A DNA stretch of 64,000 nucleotides, taken from Podocnemis expansa (lineage: Eukaryota; Chordata; Testudines; Podocnemididae). Every line of letters begins with the position of its first letter. Position 1 is the first letter of the stretch. The notes beneath the pieces are model-generated. The model ran no database searches. It was given only the letters and a program-made list of their open reading frames with translations, and was not told the origin of the DNA. The translations under genes and the position numbers were made by a program. This document shows positions 60,266-64,000 of this stretch, in pieces. The stretch lies in assembly GCA_007922195.1 (NCBI GenBank), contig ML682231.1, positions 663,948 through 727,947 of the forward strand. The letters are read 5' to 3'.

Positions 60266-61037
60266 TATCTTTAGAGCGTGGAAGTTAAGTTGCTTGAAGT
60301 GAAATAGAAAGCAGCATAAACTCCGGCAAGTGAAATGTAAAAATATAATTAGGAAAGTCAAAAAACAACCTGGAATTTAGTTAGTCAAAAAAAAAAAAAA
60401 ATCAAAAAAAGAGTAACAGCAAAAAGTTTCAGGACATCAGGCTTGCTACTTCTGATAACCAGTAGAGGCCACTGGACAACTGAGATGCCAAGGAAGATAA
60501 GGCCATTATAGAAAAACAAAAGTTAATTCTCTGCATCTGTCTTCTTGACTAAGGATGTGAGTGAGATTTCCAAACCTTAGCCAATGAATGAGGAACTGTC
60601 CCAATTTGCTCCTCTAATGCCACCTCAAGATTGGTAAACTAAATAATAATAATGTCACTAAGACCAGACAGGATTCACCCAAACTTTCTGAAGGAACTCG
60701 AGTGTGCAATTGCAGAACTACTAAATTTATTAAGTAATACATCATTTAAATCAGCTTCTGTACCAAATGACTGGAGGGTAGCCAATGTGATGCCTATTCT
60801 TTCAGAAAAGGTTCAAGAGGTGTTCCCAGCAATTACAGGCGGGTAAACTCTCACTTCAGTACCAAGCAAATTGGTTGAAAACTTATTATCAGACACATAG
60901 ATGAACATGTTTTGCTGGAGAAGAGTAGGCATGTCTTTTGTGAAGGAAAATCATGCCTTATTGATCTACCAGAATTCTTTATCAAAAAGAATGTGGAAAC
61001 ATGTTATCTGGTGAATAGAATGCACTAAGATTTTCAG

Positions 61038-61227
61038 CAAACCAAAACAAGGAGTCCTGTAGCACTTTACAAAAAAAAAAAATCATGAGTTTTCTTCTGA
61101 GGAAGTGGGATTTTTTCTCCCACAAAAGCTCACGCGATAAATAAATCTGTTAGCCTTTAAAAGTGCTGTAGAATTCCTTGTTTCTTTTGCTGTACTAAAC
61201 TAACAAGGCTATCACTTCAGAACATCT
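61038..61227 (-). mobile_element. Hairpin SINE-like element, copy J (reverse), 12-bp flanking repeats
   Basis: The arms are 'caaggagtcctgtagcac' and 'agtgctgtagaattccttg'. The middle has 'gaagtgggattttttctccc' and 'aaaagctcacgc'. The head is in reverse at the right ('gtactaaactaacaaggct'). The 12-bp direct repeat 'taagattttcag' is at 61026-61037 and 61228-61239, within the host CR1. Confidence 0.75.
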
Positions 61228-61783
61228 TAAGATTTTCAGAAAATCATTGGCAAGGTCCTTCACCAAAGGCTCTTAAGCAAAGTATATGATCATAGACATG
61301 AGGGAAAATCCTCTTAGACCAGTTACTTGTTAATAAGATACCAAACAGGTTGCAAAGAATTACAACCTGATCTTACAAAACTGGGTGACCAGGCAACAAA
61401 ATTGATGAAATTCAATACCGATAAATGCAAAGTAATGTACTTATAAAATAATGGCAATTAAATTAACAGCTACCACTCAAGAAAAAAGATCTCACTCAGT
61501 GTGCAGTGACAATCCAAAAAAATCTTGGGAATCATTAGTAAAGGGATAGATAAGACTGAAAATACCATGTCCCTTTATATATGTCCACTTCTTTTATGCT
61601 GTGCGCAGATCTGATCACTCCACCTCAAAAAAAATATGTAGGAATTAGAAAAGCTACAAAAAAGGGCAACAAAAATAGGTAGGGCATGAAAGATTCTGTA
61701 TGAGGAAAGACTAAAGACTGGAATTTTTCAGCTTGGAAAAGAGATGGCTAAGTGATAGGACATGAGAGGTCTACAAAATCATG

Positions 61784-61918
61784 TCAATTTCCAAAAGGGA
61801 TAGCAGTGTTAGTCTAGTCCAGCACAAAAAAAAAAAAAAAAAAAACACAAACAACCAACCACCAAAAATCATGTGGCACTTTAATCTGTTAGTCTAAGTG
61901 CCACATGACTCCTTGTTT
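61784..61918 (+). mobile_element. Hairpin SINE-like element, copy K, 14-15 bp flanking repeats
   Basis: The head 'gggatagcagtgttagtcta' is followed by an A run and short arms 'catgtggcacttta' and 'taagtgccacatgactcctt'. The flanks 'tctacaaaatcatg' (61770-61783) and the same with one extra A (61919-61933) are the target duplication, inside CR1. Confidence 0.75.
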
Positions 61919-62341
61919 TCTACAAAAATCATGCCTAGGGTAGAGAAAGATCAGGAAGTTTTATTTATTCTTTTTCATAATCAAGTAAATGTAATAGGAA
62001 GCAGCTGTACAAGTATTTCTTCACACAACAGTCAGCTTGTAGGACTCTTTACCAGAGGATAGCTGGAAGGACAAGACTACAACAGGATTTAAAAGAAAGC
62101 TAGACAAGTTGGAGGATAGGTTCACCAACAGCTATTAGACAGGATGAGCATAGATGCAAAACAATACTCAAGTGTTCCTAGCTTGTGTTTACCAGATGCT
62201 GCAAATGGCTGATAGGGGATGGAACCCTTGATGATTAGCTGTTCTGTTCATTCCCTCTGAAGCACCTGGCATTGGCCATGTTGGAAGACTTGATGCTACG
62301 CTAGATGGAACATCTATCTAACCCAATATTCAGTCTTGTGT

Positions 62342-62848
62342 TCTTTATACTGTGTCAAGGTCTGGTGTACACAATTCAAGTACCCTGATAAGCTGGAAAG
62401 GGTTTAAGAGAAGAACCATGAGAAAAAGAGTCAAGGATTAGAAAACATTTTATAGTAAAAGAATTAAGGAGCTCAATCTATTCAGTTCAGAAAGGGAGGT
62501 TAAAGGGGTGACTTGTTCCCCATATAGATACATATAGTCTGTAATATCTATTCAGTAATGGGCTCGAGTCCATGTAATATGATCAAATGGCTGGAAGTTA
62601 AAGGGAGATATATTCAGACTGAAAGAAAGGTGTAAAATTAACAGTGAGCATAATTAACCAGTGAAAACAGATCACCAATGTTCAGAGAGGACTGTCCCAC
62701 ACTGGCAAACTCTAAATCAAGATTAGATTCCCCCCCCAAAGCACTTTAGGAATTCTTGTAAGGAAGTTCTTTGGTCTGTGCTATACAGGAGGTTAGAACA
62801 GATAATCACAACCTTCCTGTCTCACCTTGGAATCTGTGAGTGAGCCTG
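62342..62848 (+). mobile_element. CR1 3' fragment, plus orientation
   Basis: 'gtacacaattcaagtaccct', 'gaattaaggagctcaatcta' and 'ggtgacttgttccc' are late ORF2. The 3' end follows: 'gtgctatacaggaggttaga', then 'acaaccttcctgtctcacct' and 'tggaatctgtgag'. It abuts the 3' end of the previous CR1 copy. Confidence 0.75.
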
Positions 62849-62849
62849 T

Positions 62850-63335
62850 TAGTGCCGCTGGTTTATAGCTTCATACTACATCAGTTAGTGGCAGGAAGAC
62901 AGAATTGAAGTCCCTCATGAAAGTTAAACAGGCAAACAGCCAACTACCAGGTGTTTGTTTTAAATTTGGTTTGTTCTAACCACTTATCTTTGTGTATTCA
63001 CAGGTGACCCCTCCTACTGTCTCTTTGCACCACTAAACTTAAGTTAAAATTCTTTATAATTATAGTAAAGTGTATACAAAAAAAAAAAAAAACCCACACA
63101 CAGCAGAAGAGACCAAAATGGGATGATGGCAGAGACTGATAGGCTGAAGTCACGGATGTTGGAGACAAAGACCTATGAAGCTGAGCTTCAGCACTAGACT
63201 TCATCTGAGTCTACACCTCTAACAAAACTGGATCTCTAGATGAGCTAATATTTACCTTAATGGATGGTACCTGTATTTCTTGTAATTAGATCCAACCAAC
63301 TTTTAAAGGCAGTTAAAATTATTTTTTTAAAAAGC
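62850..63335. other. Intronic sequence, no feature recognised
   Basis: An A run at 63079 and otherwise unremarkable AT-rich sequence. Confidence 0.4.
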
Positions 63336-63337
63336 CT

Positions 63338-63931
63338 GGGTATGTCTATATTGCACCTGGAAAGTAAGATTCCCAGTGTGGGTGAAGAGACTCACATTAG
63401 CTCAGCTTGAGATCAAAGCATGAACATGTAGGCCCGGATGGGACGTCAAGAAATCATCAAGTCCAGTCCCTTTCATTGTGGGAGGAGCAAGTAAACCTAG
63501 ACTATCACTGGTAGGTACTTGTTCAACTTGTTTTTAACAGTTTCCAATAGTGGGGACTCCATGAACTCCCTTGAAGCCTATTCCAGAACTAAAATGCTCT
63601 TACTCTTAGATACTACAAAAAAGATTCTAACAATCTTCCATGCTGCAGATTAAGCCCATTGCTGAATGTTGGAGAAGCAGACAGAGAACAACTGATAACC
63701 ATCAATAGCACGCTAAGAAACAGCAACAGGGTCACTATGGCAGTGGCTTGAGTTAGCCACTCAAATCCAAGCTAGTGAGACAGAACGGCTTGGTCTCAGG
63801 CAACTTAACCTGAGTTGCTGGCAATGTCTCAATATCTGCACTGCTATTTTTAGCACATTATCTCAAACTGGCCTAGCACATTTTTATATGCCCTAGGAAT
63901 TGTGCTCCCCAGCTGCAATGTAAACATACCC
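63338..63931. mobile_element. Harbinger-like TIR element with CR1 fragment inside
   Basis: The left end 'gggtatgtctatattgcacc' and right end (reverse complement) 'gggtatgtttacattgcagc' are matching inverted repeats 594 bp apart. Just inside are 'actcacattagctcagcttg' and its partial inverse. A reversed CR1 3' end ('gtaggcccggatgggacgtc', 'atcatcaagtccagtccctt') occupies about 63425-63690. No TWA duplication is visible at the borders. Confidence 0.6.
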
Positions 63932-64000
63932 TTTATGTCACAGACTTTTGATTTTGACCCTGATCCTATAAAAGCTTACTTGCATGACAAGCTTTAAATT

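Larger units (their letters stand above)
60276..62341 (+). mobile_element. CR1 LINE, ORF2 to 3' end, plus orientation
   Basis: A decayed CR1 with recognisable ORF2 order. First comes the linker before RT (60280-60560, 'aggccactggacaactgaga'), then the RT N-terminal block (60640-60846, protein 'RPDRIHPNFLKELECAIAEL' and 'SASVPNDWRVANVMP'). Next are 'cttcagtaccaagcaaattg' and 'agacacatagatgaacatg', then the C-terminal part (61380-61760). The 3' end is at 62150-62341 ('cctggcattggccatgttgg', 'cttgtgttctt'). Two hairpin elements are inserted at 61038 and 61784. Many frameshifts; not functional. Confidence 0.8.

Overview
The window is vertebrate genomic DNA, most likely from a turtle (or a close sauropsid relative). 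It is AT-rich, has no operons or dense ORFs, and is full of CR1 LINEs, a tRNA-derived SINE with a CR1 tail, hAT and PIF/Harbinger-like non-autonomous transposons, an RTE-type LINE and a solo LTR. The repeat spectrum is the kind I associate with turtle genomes. No bacterial, phage or organelle feature was seen.

Host gene: two short, well-bounded exons on the minus strand (32319-32389, then 25914-26057) encode consecutive ankyrin-repeat segments that I recognise as the N-terminal region of unconventional myosin XVI (MYO16). They are in phase with each other, and both have good acceptors, polypyrimidine tracts and GTAAG donors. The intron between them is 6,261 bp. The window therefore lies inside the 5' half of MYO16, and almost everything else is intron. 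I found no further MYO16 exon by eye at either side.

Layout. 1-4.6 kb: intron with a weak LTR-like stretch. 4.6-5.2 kb: a hairpin SINE-like element interrupted by a Harbinger-like MITE. 7.4-9.9 kb: a CR1 copy and a badly decayed minus-strand LINE. 10-17.3 kb: MITEs and hairpin elements, a hAT element nested in another transposon, and a tRNA-Val-like SINE. 18.9-20.9 kb: hairpin copies around an LTR-like block with a degenerate tandem array. 24.2 kb: second tRNA SINE. 25.9-32.4 kb: the two MYO16 exons, with a MITE and an unexplained open stretch between them. 35-49 kb: several hAT elements with 8-bp target duplications, a GC-rich unexplained block (40-42.9 kb) and CR1 copies. 49.7-53.8 kb: an almost full-length but inactivated endonuclease/reverse-transcriptase LINE. 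55.65-56.16 kb: a solo LTR. 58.4-62.9 kb: a cluster of plus-strand CR1 fragments with three inserted hairpin elements. 63.3-63.9 kb: another TIR element.

The most interesting pattern is the hairpin family (consensus head near 'gtagccatgttagtctag', arms around 'ggagtcctgtggcac'). It looks like a foldback DNA transposon, but at least five copies are flanked by 10-15 bp direct repeats of the retroposition type. I do not see an undescribed multi-gene system here; the value of the window lies in the readable insertion history.
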